From G965198795 sp965198795 (GTDB lineage Bacteria > Pseudomonadota > Alphaproteobacteria > Rhodospirillales > Casp-alpha2), in NCBI GenBank assembly GCA_965198795.1, contig OZ240674.1, forward strand, positions 558,001 to 622,000: a stretch of 64,000 nucleotides of DNA, written 5' to 3'. Positions 37,059-45,399 of the stretch are shown here, one piece after another; position 1 is the first letter of the stretch; every line of letters begins with the position of its first letter. The translations under genes and the position numbers were made by a program. The notes under the pieces were generated by a model. That model made no database searches, was not told the origin of the DNA, and saw nothing but the letters and a program-made list of their open reading frames with translations.

Positions 37059-37997
37059 GTGAGTGCGGATGGCTTCCCCATCACTCGGCGGCGGATGCTG
37101 GCCGGCGCCGGCGCGTTGTGCGTCGGCGGTCTTCTTCCCCCTGGCGCGTCAAAGGCCGCAGGGGCCTTGATCACCCGTCCCATTCCGAAAACGGGTGAGC
37201 GCATTCCGGCCCTCGGGATGGGCACCTGGATCACCTTCAACGTGGGGCGCGGCGGGAAATTGCGCGCCGCGCGTCTCGAAGTCCTGAAAATGTTCTTCGA
37301 TATGGGCGGCGGCATGGTGGACTCGTCCCCCATGTACGGCTCCGCCCAGGACGTCATTGGCTGGTGCCTGAACCACATGCCGGATGAGGAGAAACGCGGG
37401 CTTTTTTCCGCCACCAAGGTTTGGACCCCGGCTGGCGGCTCCGGGGCCGGGCAAGTGGCTGACGCCAAGCGCCTTTGGAATATTCCCGCGTTTGATTTGA
37501 TGCAGATCCATAATCTGGTCGATTGGCGGGACCACCTCGCCATGCTGCGCGAGAAAAAGGCGGCGGGCGAAATCCGCCATATTGGGATCACCACGTCGCA
37601 CGGTTCCCGCCATTCGGAAATGATCAAAATTTTGAAATCGGAAGAGTTGGACTTCGTTCAGTTCACCTACAACGTCCTAGACCGCGAGGCGGAAAAAGTG
37701 TTGCTCCCGCTCTCCGCCGAACGTGGCGCCGCCGTGATCGTCAACCGCCCGTTCCGGCGGGGCGGCCTGTTCGATCATATCGGGAACGCGCCGCCGCCCA
37801 GTTGGGCGAAAGAGATCGGCGCGGAAAACTGGGCTCAGGTGTTGTTGAAGTTCATTATTTCGCACCCCGCCGTCACCTGCGCTATTCCGGCGACGTCCAA
37901 GACGCCGCACATGGTGGAGAACATGAACGCGCTGAAGGGGCCGTTGCCGGACGCGGCTCTTCGAAAACGCATCATCGAAACGGTTGAGAGCCTCTAG
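37059..37997 (+). CDS. Tat-exported aldo/keto reductase
   Basis: 312 residues from a GTG with AGAGGAG upstream. The N-terminus has a Tat signal (T-R-R-R-M-L-A-G-A-G-A-L-C-V-G at 9-23, with A-S-K-A-A-G as cleavage region). The AKR barrel follows with its tetrad in V-D-S-S-P-M-Y-G-S (Asp, Tyr), S-A-T-K-V-W (Lys) and Q-I-H-N-L-V-D-W (His). AKRs normally use cytoplasmic NADPH; a Tat signal implies export with a bound cofactor. It is adjacent to a DUF6064 membrane protein in the same direction. Confidence 0.85.
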   Translation: MSADGFPITRRRMLAGAGALCVGGLLPPGASKAAGALITRPIPKTGERIPALGMGTWITFNVGRGGKLRAARLEVLKMFFDMGGGMVDSSPMYGSAQDVIGWCLNHMPDEEKRGLFSATKVWTPAGGSGAGQVADAKRLWNIPAFDLMQIHNLVDWRDHLAMLREKKAAGEIRHIGITTSHGSRHSEMIKILKSEELDFVQFTYNVLDREAEKVLLPLSAERGAAVIVNRPFRRGGLFDHIGNAPPPSWAKEIGAENWAQVLLKFIISHPAVTCAIPATSKTPHMVENMNALKGPLPDAALRKRIIETVESL

Positions 37998-38000
37998 GGC

Positions 38001-38645
38001 ATGGCGTTCTCTTCTGGCCTTCCCTATACGGCAGAGGTCTATTTCGCGTCGCTGGCCGAACTGAACGCGGACACGGCGCCCATCGCCGCAGTGGGCGTGG
38101 CGCTCCCCGTCCTGGCGGTGTTGAGCGCGCGCCGGCGTCCATGGCTTTCTCTTCTCCTCATAACCCCTCTTTGCGTGAGCGTCGGGTTCTTCCACGAGCT
38201 TCGCATGATGGCGGCGCTCAATTTTCTGGCGCCCGTCCATGCGGCGGGATGGATGGCGCAAGGCGCGTTGCTGGTTTGGTTTGGCGTGTCCATGCGGGGG
38301 ACGCTACAGGCGGTTCGCGTATCGCGGCGCGGAATTGGGGGCGCGGTGGCGTTCGCGGGAATCATACTTTACCCGGCGGGGCTTCTGGTTTCGGGCGTCG
38401 AAGTCAGCGCGCTTCCCTCGCCGGGGTTGTCGCCCCAGTCAACGGCCCTGGTGACCGCCGGAATTCTCCTGATGGCGTTGGAGCGTCCGCCCTTGATCTT
38501 GTTGTTGACGCCGCTGGCCTGGTCGGGTGTGAGCGCTGTTTCCGCATTCCTGTTGGATTTTCCGCCGGATTATGCGGTGAGTATATTGTTGTTGTTGGCA
38601 AGCGTCCTGATTTTCCGGTCCCAGCTGGAAGCCGGGCGTTCTTGA
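38001..38645 (+). CDS. DUF6064-like membrane protein
   Basis: 214 residues, three bases after the AKR stop. Six hydrophobic segments alternate with short loops (P-I-A-A-V-G-V-A-L-P-V-L-A-V-L, L-S-L-L-L-I-T-P-L-C-V, G-G-A-V-A-F-A-G-I-I-L-Y-P, A-V-S-I-L-L-L-L-A-S-V-L). The start (G-L-P-Y-T-A-E-V-Y-F-A-S-L-A-E-L-N) resembles DUF6064 proteins. Probably co-expressed with the reductase. Function unknown. Confidence 0.75.
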   Translation: MAFSSGLPYTAEVYFASLAELNADTAPIAAVGVALPVLAVLSARRRPWLSLLLITPLCVSVGFFHELRMMAALNFLAPVHAAGWMAQGALLVWFGVSMRGTLQAVRVSRRGIGGAVAFAGIILYPAGLLVSGVEVSALPSPGLSPQSTALVTAGILLMALERPPLILLLTPLAWSGVSAVSAFLLDFPPDYAVSILLLLASVLIFRSQLEAGRS

Positions 38646-38783
38646 CGTCTCTTGTTTTTCGTGTGATCCGGGGACGGTCCATGGCCGTCCGTCCGCGACG
38701 GCGTTGGATATTCTGGAAAACCCTCAAGCCACGCCGCTCGGAAAAGACGGCGCCCATGCGGGCGGCGTGGCTGAAGAGAGACA

Positions 38784-39506
38784 ATGGATAGAGACATGGA
38801 TATGGAATTCGACACGTCCCGGAAATTGGCGGCGGAAGCATTGGGTACGGCGCTTCTGCTGGCGGTCGTCGTGGGCTCCGGCGTCATGGGGGAAACCTTG
38901 GCGGGCGGGAATGTCGCCATCGCGCTTTTGGGCAACACGATCGCGACCGGCGCCATTCTCTTCGTCCTGATCACCATCTTTGGTCCGATCTCGGGCGCCC
39001 ATTTCAACCCGGCGGTGACGCTGTGTTTCGTCATGCGAAAAGAAATCGGCGTTGGGCTGGCGGCCGCTTACGCCAGCGTTCAAGTGGCCGGAGGGCTGTT
39101 GGGCGTCTGGGCGGCGCATACCATGTTCGAACAGGAAATCTTCCAGATATCGACCAAGCCGCGCGCCGGCGCCGCGCAATGGTTCTCGGAAGGCGTCGCG
39201 ACGTTCGGTCTGGTGGCGGCGATCCTGGGAGCCGTGAAGTTTCGCGCCGAAGCCGTGCCCGCCGCCGTGGGTCTCTATATCACCGCGGGCTATTGGTTCA
39301 CCGCGTCCACCAGCTTCGCCAACCCGGCCGTCACCATCGCGCGGTCCTTTACCGATACGTTTTCCGGCGTTCACCCGCCGCACGCGCCCGGATTCATCGC
39401 GGCCCAGTTCGCCGGCGCCGTCATGGCGGCGTTGCTGATGGGATGGCTGTTAGCCGCCCGGCGTCAGCGCCTGGACGACGCCGAGAGTGAGCGGAACGGT
39501 AAGTAA
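38784..39506 (+). CDS. MIP/aquaporin family channel
   Basis: 240 residues. Both NPA boxes are present: H-F-N-P-A-V-T (about 71-77) and F-A-N-P-A-V-T-I-A-R (about 177-186), with six hydrophobic helices. The selectivity-filter arginine follows the second NPA. Such proteins transport water, glycerol or small neutral solutes; bacterial versions without an ar/R histidine often carry glycerol or metalloid hydroxides. The C-terminus overlaps tail to tail with the AEC transporter gene by 57 bases. Confidence 0.92.
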   Translation: MDRDMDMEFDTSRKLAAEALGTALLLAVVVGSGVMGETLAGGNVAIALLGNTIATGAILFVLITIFGPISGAHFNPAVTLCFVMRKEIGVGLAAAYASVQVAGGLLGVWAAHTMFEQEIFQISTKPRAGAAQWFSEGVATFGLVAAILGAVKFRAEAVPAAVGLYITAGYWFTASTSFANPAVTIARSFTDTFSGVHPPHAPGFIAAQFAGAVMAALLMGWLLAARRQRLDDAESERNGK

Positions 39507-40388
39507 GCTGATCAACGTCTGAAGGCTGATGATGGTCGCCATCAAGTTGGCGTCGCCCCCCATTTGACGGGACAGCGTAAAGGCGCCGGTCGCCGTCGGC
39601 ATGGAGCCGTAAAGCGCGGCGACGAGCAGTGGAACGCCATTGACGCCCAGTTGAACGGCGATGAAAACCGCCGCCGCCGGGAACAGGACCATCTTCAACA
39701 AGGTCGCCAGGAAAAATGGCGGCAGATTGACCCTGATCCTTTCCACCGCCAGATTGGCGCCAATGGCGAGCAAAAGGATAGGCAGGGCGGCCCGGCCCAA
39801 AATTTCCGACACGTCGTGCAAGATGGGGACGCGTCCGCCGTGGGCCAGGTTAAGGATCAGACCCAGCGAGACGGACAGGATCAGCGGGTTGCGCGCAAGA
39901 TCGCGGATCAGCGCGCCCGCCAGGCCGTGATCCTTGTCGCGCGGATGGATGACCGTCATGGCGCTCACCATGACGACGTTCGTCGGCGGAACCAGAACCG
40001 CCGTCGCCAGCGTCGCCAACGCCAGACCCTCGGCGCCGTAGAGTCGTTCCGTGATCGCAAGGGCGATGAAGGTGTTGTGCCGGGCGGATCCTTGCAGAAC
40101 CGACGTCATGACGGGGGCGGCGTGACCCGCCAGTTTCGACATCGAAAGCGCGACCATGCTCACGGCGATGAACGCGCCGACGATGGCGCCGACGAAGGGA
40201 CCCGCCAGCCCTTCCGCGATCGCACTGGCCGATGTGTTGTGGAACAGAAGCGCGGGCAGCAAAATCCAATAGACCAATCTGTCGTTCACGTTCCAAAAGT
40301 CGCGCGACGGAACGCCGTTCCGCCGCAGGATATGACCCAGCATGATCAGCAGGAAGACGGGAATGATGGAAAGCAGAATGTCGATCAT
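39450..40388 (-). CDS. AEC family transporter (auxin efflux carrier-like)
   Basis: 312-residue membrane protein with about ten helices. AEC traits: start I-D-I-L-L-S-I-I-P-V-F-L-L-I-M-L-G, G-S-A-R-H-N-T-F-I-A in the middle, and the second repeat L-I-R-D-L-A-R-N-P-L-I-L-S with A-A-L-Y-G-S-M-P-T-A. These transporters move small organic acids such as malonate or malate. The last 19 codons overlap the end of the convergent MIP gene, so its stop and that of MIP lie inside the other coding region. Confidence 0.92.
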   Translation of the reverse strand: MIDILLSIIPVFLLIMLGHILRRNGVPSRDFWNVNDRLVYWILLPALLFHNTSASAIAEGLAGPFVGAIVGAFIAVSMVALSMSKLAGHAAPVMTSVLQGSARHNTFIALAITERLYGAEGLALATLATAVLVPPTNVVMVSAMTVIHPRDKDHGLAGALIRDLARNPLILSVSLGLILNLAHGGRVPILHDVSEILGRAALPILLLAIGANLAVERIRVNLPPFFLATLLKMVLFPAAAVFIAVQLGVNGVPLLVAALYGSMPTATGAFTLSRQMGGDANLMATIISLQTLISLLTVPLTLGVVQALTPGG

Positions 40389-40403
40389 CGCGCGGCGCCC
40401 TGT

Positions 40404-41177
40404 TTAAAACACCGCGCGTCTTATCAGATTGAGACCGATGAGGAACATGCAGACCAGCAGCACTTTGCGGAACCGGTCCTGATTGAGCATATCCCGGATA
40501 CGCTCGCCGATCTTGATGCCCGCCATACCGGGGAGGATCGCGGCCAGCGACAGCCAGATGGTCATTTCGTTCAAAAGGCCGTTCGCCCAGTATCCCAGGG
40601 TCAGCGGCAGCGACCCCATGAACCAAATAAGGCCAATGGATCGCACCCAGGTATCCTTGTCCAGCTTCAGCATCAGCATATACATCAGCATGGGCGGACC
40701 CCAGATGGTCGTCAGCCCTCCCAATATGCCGCCGACCATGCCCGCCAGCGGCTGGGTCAGTTTTTCCAGCCTGGGAGATAGGGCGTTTTGAGGCGGCTTG
40801 AAGAACTGCGCCGCGCTGAACACGCAGACCGCGGCCCCCAGGGTTCCGAATAAGCCGGCGGCGCTTAGCTTGGTGACCAACAAGGCGCCAAGCCACAGAA
40901 ACCCGGCCAGGAAAACAATCAAAATCCAGAACCGGCGTAACGGCGCCATCGGATTCCCCATGCTGGCCGCCTGGTAAAAATTGGTCGCGACGATGGGCAT
41001 GACCAACAGCGCCAGGACCGTTTGGGCGGGCAGGAAGTTCAAACTGATGGCCATGGTGACGATGGGAAGGCCAATTCCCGTCACGCCCTTGACAATCCCG
41101 CCAACGATGAGCGCGCCGGCGAGGCCAGCGACGATATGAGGTTCTAACCCGAACATTTGGACGTCACCCGCCGGCAT
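40404..41177 (-). CDS. TauE/SafE family transporter
   Basis: 257 residues (249 if begun at ATG 41156). Eight hydrophobic helices with TauE features: G-A-L-I-V-G-G-I-V-K-G-V-T-G-I-G-L-P near the N-terminus, G-M-V-G-G-I-L-G-G-L-T-T-I-W-G-P-P in the second repeat, and a basic G-E-R-I-R-D-M-L end. Family members export sulfite, sulfoacetate or other organosulfonates, or import substrates. It reads in the same direction as the AEC transporter, 15 bases upstream, so the two are likely one operon. Confidence 0.92.
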   Translation of the reverse strand: MPAGDVQMFGLEPHIVAGLAGALIVGGIVKGVTGIGLPIVTMAISLNFLPAQTVLALLVMPIVATNFYQAASMGNPMAPLRRFWILIVFLAGFLWLGALLVTKLSAAGLFGTLGAAVCVFSAAQFFKPPQNALSPRLEKLTQPLAGMVGGILGGLTTIWGPPMLMYMLMLKLDKDTWVRSIGLIWFMGSLPLTLGYWANGLLNEMTIWLSLAAILPGMAGIKIGERIRDMLNQDRFRKVLLVCMFLIGLNLIRRAVF

Positions 41178-41290
41178 TCATTCATCGTCTCGGGCGCGCG
41201 GCCTGTGAGAACCGCCGCCTCGCCGACGAGTCGCCAAAGCAACCGGTCGCTGATCTTTTTGATCTTATTCATGACGATATTTGAGAGCAA

Positions 41291-41869
41291 TTAGTTCAAT
41301 TTAAACAACGTGGCGGGTGAAATCTTCGCCTCAATGGCGGTAACGACCTGATCCATATCGACGTTCGCTTCCGCCTGCGAGCCCAGACATACCGTAACCC
41401 CCTCTGTATTTGTGCTGAAACGCTCATCCAATTTTAGTCGATGACCCGCATCATCATGGACAAGCTTGTAAGAATGAAAATGCATGGGGTCGGCGTCACG
41501 CGGCGCGCTCAGGCGCCCAAAACTGAATGTGCGCTTCATATAATTCAACAAACAGTCCTGGATTATTAGCACAAGGTTCTTGTTCATGTGTTCGAACGTG
41601 CTGATTTTGTGATGTATTTGCAGAAGATGTAGACAATCCACAAATACCTGCCCGCGCTCCGTGAGACGGTTCGGGCGGATCATGACTGGCGCAGGTTCGC
41701 GCCCATGGTGAATAGTACATGTGCCTATGGAAATTCCAGGTTGGGACTTTCGGACTTTGAAACATCGTTTACCGGCAAACGGGCAATTCTGATCTCCAAC
41801 GATGCGCCGCCAGTCAGCATCGGGATTCGCGGCGACATCGACACCAAAAAGATCAACCACCTTACTCAT
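41291..41869 (-). pseudogene. NotI-like restriction endonuclease with internal deletion
   Basis: 192 residues, read after the methyltransferase. The N-terminal part has the NotI-type zinc/iron module: N-C-P-F-A-G-K-R-C-F-K-V-R-K-S at 28-42 and G-T-C-T-I-H-H-G at 49-56. The fourth metal position is arginine instead of cysteine (V-M-I-R-P-N-R-L, R65). The protein then passes directly from V-F-V-D-C-L-H-L-L to Q-I-H-H-K-I-S-T-F-E-H (about residues 84-93), which normally belong to the start and the end of the catalytic domain. The PD-(D/E)xK core, normally about 100-150 residues, is missing, although the C-terminus is intact (D-P-M-H-F-H-S-Y, A-N-V-D-M-D-Q-V-V-T). The frame itself is open. It is likely inactive; listed as pseudogene for that reason. 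Confidence 0.75.
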
Positions 41870-42900
41870 GTTAATTTCTCAAGGCGCTCCTTACTCATCT
41901 CAATGTATTCCGCCGAGATGTCTATACCGATCGCTCTCCGGCCAAGCGTCTTCGCGACAACCATGGTCGTCCCGGTGCCGCAAAAAGGATCTAGCACGAC
42001 GCCGGTTGGCGGACATGTCGCCAAGATGGGAATCCGACACAAGTCTTCAGGGTATGGCGCGAAGTGCCCTTTCCGCTTTTGGGTATCTTCCGGAATTATG
42101 TCCCAAACATCCGATGGTTTCGTGCCATTGGGATGATACTTTAAAAAATAATATCCTTTATCGCGAAGCTCCTTAGCGCGACCGGATAGCTTTTCGCTAT
42201 CAGAGTGCGTCGTGCGTTGCTGACCACGAATTATCATCCGAAAATCCGACAAGCGGCCCTGACTAATTTCGTTAAGAATATCGTTGAGCGCCACCAGGGC
42301 GTTTCTCTTTTCTTCCACGGAAAGTTCGGTCGAGAGTTCGACTTGGCGTCTATAGCGCACTCCGGAAACACCGGTCGCCGAGACAACCGCGCCGTTTCGC
42401 ACCTTGGCTTTTCGCGGTTTTGTTCGAATGGCGTCGGCGTCGTAATAACACTTCTTCGATTTCACGAAATGAAAGAGGTCTTCGTAGACATGTCGAAGTT
42501 TGTCACGTGAGTTATCGGGGGAGCCCTTGACTTTATGCCAGATCACGTCATTGCGGAGAATCCAGCGTTGTTCGTCAATGAGACGTAGGGCTATTCGCCA
42601 CGGGATACCCATAAGTGACTTTTTTTGGTATGCGTCGCCCACGTTCAACCAAAAAGAACCCGTTGGTTTTAGTACACGCCGGATTTGCTCGGCCACCATG
42701 CAAAGAGCATCGACGTATTCACCGACTGTCTGCTCAAGGCCAACACCACCGCCGCTATATTCGCGCTGTCCCCAGTAAGGCGGCGACGTAACACAGCAAT
42801 CGATGCTGCCATCCGGCATCGTGCTTAACACCTGTAGCGCGTCACCGCGGTGAAGTTCCATTTGTGGCGCGGACACCAAGCGCTCGGCCCGGTCAGTCAT
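41866..42900 (-). CDS. Site-specific DNA methyltransferase (beta class, N4-C or N6-A)
   Basis: 344 residues. The catalytic motif IV T-S-P-P-Y-W-G-Q is near the N-terminus (38-45) and the SAM-binding motif D-P-F-C-G-T-G-T-T is at 304-312, the order typical of beta-class amino-methyltransferases; S-P-P-Y favours N4-cytosine. Other landmarks are L-K-P-T-G-S-F-W-L-N-V-G-D and F-A-P-Y-P-E-D-L. It overlaps the truncated nuclease gene by ATGA, so the pair is a restriction-modification operon. The methyltransferase appears complete, so the host probably still methylates the recognition sequence. Confidence 0.93.
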   Translation of the reverse strand: MTDRAERLVSAPQMELHRGDALQVLSTMPDGSIDCCVTSPPYWGQREYSGGGVGLEQTVGEYVDALCMVAEQIRRVLKPTGSFWLNVGDAYQKKSLMGIPWRIALRLIDEQRWILRNDVIWHKVKGSPDNSRDKLRHVYEDLFHFVKSKKCYYDADAIRTKPRKAKVRNGAVVSATGVSGVRYRRQVELSTELSVEEKRNALVALNDILNEISQGRLSDFRMIIRGQQRTTHSDSEKLSGRAKELRDKGYYFLKYHPNGTKPSDVWDIIPEDTQKRKGHFAPYPEDLCRIPILATCPPTGVVLDPFCGTGTTMVVAKTLGRRAIGIDISAEYIEMSKERLEKLT

Positions 42901-43118
42901 AGAGAACCCCGTATGGAAAACATGGATACCGTATGCGGCAACCCTTCTGTGGTCAATCGCCGCTCACGGTGGATCGAACTGTAAGATACAATAAGCGGGC
43001 GGCCATCGATTTAAATTGTGGTCGACCAGCGGCGGCGGGCGATCCGGAGCGCGATGGTCGAGGCGCATGAAATTCCTTGTGAGTTTTTGTTCAATGGCGG
43101 CTTATCATAAAGTGCATC

Positions 43119-43150
43119 CGCCGCCCGTCGAGCAGGAAAGACGGGCGGCG
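43119..43150 (+). promoter_or_regulatory. Hairpin in the leader of the DUF3604 gene
   Basis: CGCCGCCCGTC (43119-43129) and GACGGGCGGCG (43140-43150) form an 11-bp perfect stem with a 10-base loop, 26 bases before the GTG start and just before its ribosome-binding site. No T-tract follows, so it is more likely an mRNA-stability or translation-control element than a terminator. Confidence 0.5.
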
Positions 43151-43176
43151 TGCCCGATTAGGGAAAGGAACCGACC

Positions 43177-45381
43177 GTGGCTCTGGCGCCGAACCGCCAA
43201 ACCGCAACCACATCCGCGGACCGATTGGGGCAGGCGGCGCTTGATCCCCGCCGGCCGCTGGAGGCGGGCCGGCCGCGGCCGCTGACGTTGACCTATCGGG
43301 CGGGGGCGTTGGGTATCGCAGAGGGCGGCGCGGTGCGGTTTTTGTTCCGCACCGCCGCCGGAGTCGGCCCCTTTCAGACGCGCGCCTCGGCTGAACCCAA
43401 TTTCACTTCTATCGATTCGCCGGCCGGTGTTCAAGTGTCCGCCGATTACGCGGCCGATGGCGCGCCGGAACCGTGGAGCAAGGTGCTGACCCTGCGCCTC
43501 ATCGAGGGGGCGTTGCGGGACGGCGACTGGCTGAAGGTCCATTTCGGGAAGGGCGATTCCGTCGAGAGCGGGCTGCTGGCGCCGGCTGTTTCCGGCGTGG
43601 CGCTTGACATGCGCCTGGAAGTCGATGCGTCCGGCGCCCGGAATTTCGAGGCCGGCGGCCCGGTCACGGCGCTTCCCATTGTTTCCGGTCCGCCGGCGCG
43701 CTGGCGGCTGTTGATCCCGTCCCAGAGACGGGTGGGCGAGCCGTTTCGGCTGGGCGCGCGGGCCGAAGACGCGTTCGGCAATCCCACCGAGCGGGCGGAG
43801 GGACGGTTTCGTCTGAAAGCCAGCCGTCCGACAGCCGGGTTGCCGGATATGGTCGTCTTTCGCCCAGGCTCGCCCGCGGAAATCATGGAGGGCGTCGCGG
43901 CTTTGGCGCCCGGCGACTTGATGATCGAGATGCTGAATGACGATGAGAGCGTGCTTGCCCGCAGCAATCCTATGAGGGTGGCCGCCGATGGAGCGGAGCG
44001 GTTCTATTGGGGCGATTTGAATGCGGCGTCGGCTGGGGCTGGCGGGCTGGGACGTGTGCGGGACGTGTTTTCGATCGGACGGGACCGGGCGTTTTTGGAT
44101 GTCGCCGCGCACCGGGGACTGGATCGCTTGACCGGCAAGGCTCATTGGGATGACGTCCGTCAGGCCGCGCTGGAAGCCGGAGGGTTTGGCCGTTTCGTCG
44201 GCCTGGCTGGGTTCGAGTGGACCGCCACGCCCGCGCAAGGGGGCGGACGGGGCGTTGTCTTTGGCGCGCCGGGCGCGGCGGCGGTTGCGCGCGCGTCCAG
44301 CCCGGCGCCGCGCGATGACTGGGCGGGACCGGAAGCCGCGCGTCTGCCGGCGTTGTTCCAGAGCCTGAAAGGCCGCGACGCCGTCGTCATCGCGTCCGGC
44401 GCGCGCCGCCCTGCCGATTTGTCCGGGGCGGCCGATGAAGACCTTGAGCGGGCCGTCGAAATCCATTCCAGCCGCGGGACGGCTGAATGGCTTTTGCGGG
44501 ACGCCCTGGCGCGAGGCCGCCGGGTCGGCGTCACAGCTTCATCGGCCGCCGATGACGGCCGGCCGGGCCTGCGGGGCGGACTAACATGTTTCATCGCCCG
44601 TGAATTGTCCGCCGCCGAGATTCTTTCCGCGCTGAGGAAACGGCGCACATATGCGACGACCGGCTCTCGGCCTTATGTTCATGTCGCCGTTGAGTTTCCA
44701 GAACCCGCCACACGATTGGAGGGAGCCGGCGGACTGGGTGAAACGGACCATGCCGTCATGGGGGACGCGGTGCGGGTCTCCGCTAAGCGCGCCATGCTGA
44801 AGCTGGACATCATGGCCGAAGCGCCCATCGAACGGGTCGAACTTTGGAACGGCGCGCTTTTGGTTCAGATCTTTCAAACATTCGCCGCGCCCTTGCTCGG
44901 TAATCGGATCCGGGTGTCCTTCGAAGGGGCGAACACGCGGGGCGGCGCCCGGCCCGCCGTCTGGGACGGCGAAGCGTCCATTGGCGGCAATGCGATTGAG
45001 CGCGCGGCGCCCTTCGGCGTCACCCATCTGACTAAAATTCGGGCGGAACAAACGGCCTGGACGGCGGTCACTTGGGGCGGGCGGGCCGGGTTTGATCTAT
45101 GGTTGGCCGATAAAGTCACGGGCTGGCTCCGCGTGAAAACCCCCGTGCGCCATATCAGCGTACCGGTCACCGATATCGGGATGGCGGGACTCCGGTTGGA
45201 CTGCGGAGGCGCCGGCCGCCAACTGAGCTTTCATCGTTTGCCTGATCAGTTGAAGAGCACGGCGTTCCGCCTGAATGCGCCGTTAAAGCTCTCGAATGAC
45301 GCCGAGGACGCCTACTTCGTCAAGATCGTGCAGGAAGACGGCCACATGGCCTGGACCAGTCCTGTCTTCATCGGCTCTTGA
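43177..45381 (+). CDS. DUF3604-like protein with degenerate metal site
   Basis: 734 residues from a GTG with GGAAAGG upstream. Overall organisation follows DUF3604 (PHP-like) proteins: an N-terminal beta-rich part, then R-F-Y-W-G-D-L-N (275-282), F-V-G-L-A-G-F-E-W-T-A (340-350), D-A-V-V-I-A-S-G-A-R (401-410), V-E-I-H-S-S-R-G-T-A-E-W-L-L (427-440) and R-R-T-Y-A-T-T-G-S-R. At three positions where DUF3604 proteins usually have metal-binding histidines the sequence differs: W-G-D-L-N instead of W-G-D-L-H, A-S-G instead of A-H-x, and S-A-A-D-D-G-R-P-G instead of the S-D-D-H type. It may therefore be a non-catalytic relative. It stands alone, separated from the RM pair by a divergent region. Confidence 0.75.
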   Translation: MALAPNRQTATTSADRLGQAALDPRRPLEAGRPRPLTLTYRAGALGIAEGGAVRFLFRTAAGVGPFQTRASAEPNFTSIDSPAGVQVSADYAADGAPEPWSKVLTLRLIEGALRDGDWLKVHFGKGDSVESGLLAPAVSGVALDMRLEVDASGARNFEAGGPVTALPIVSGPPARWRLLIPSQRRVGEPFRLGARAEDAFGNPTERAEGRFRLKASRPTAGLPDMVVFRPGSPAEIMEGVAALAPGDLMIEMLNDDESVLARSNPMRVAADGAERFYWGDLNAASAGAGGLGRVRDVFSIGRDRAFLDVAAHRGLDRLTGKAHWDDVRQAALEAGGFGRFVGLAGFEWTATPAQGGGRGVVFGAPGAAAVARASSPAPRDDWAGPEAARLPALFQSLKGRDAVVIASGARRPADLSGAADEDLERAVEIHSSRGTAEWLLRDALARGRRVGVTASSAADDGRPGLRGGLTCFIARELSAAEILSALRKRRTYATTGSRPYVHVAVEFPEPATRLEGAGGLGETDHAVMGDAVRVSAKRAMLKLDIMAEAPIERVELWNGALLVQIFQTFAAPLLGNRIRVSFEGANTRGGARPAVWDGEASIGGNAIERAAPFGVTHLTKIRAEQTAWTAVTWGGRAGFDLWLADKVTGWLRVKTPVRHISVPVTDIGMAGLRLDCGGAGRQLSFHRLPDQLKSTAFRLNAPLKLSNDAEDAYFVKIVQEDGHMAWTSPVFIGS

Positions 45382-45399
45382 CGGCGCAACCGGATCGGC

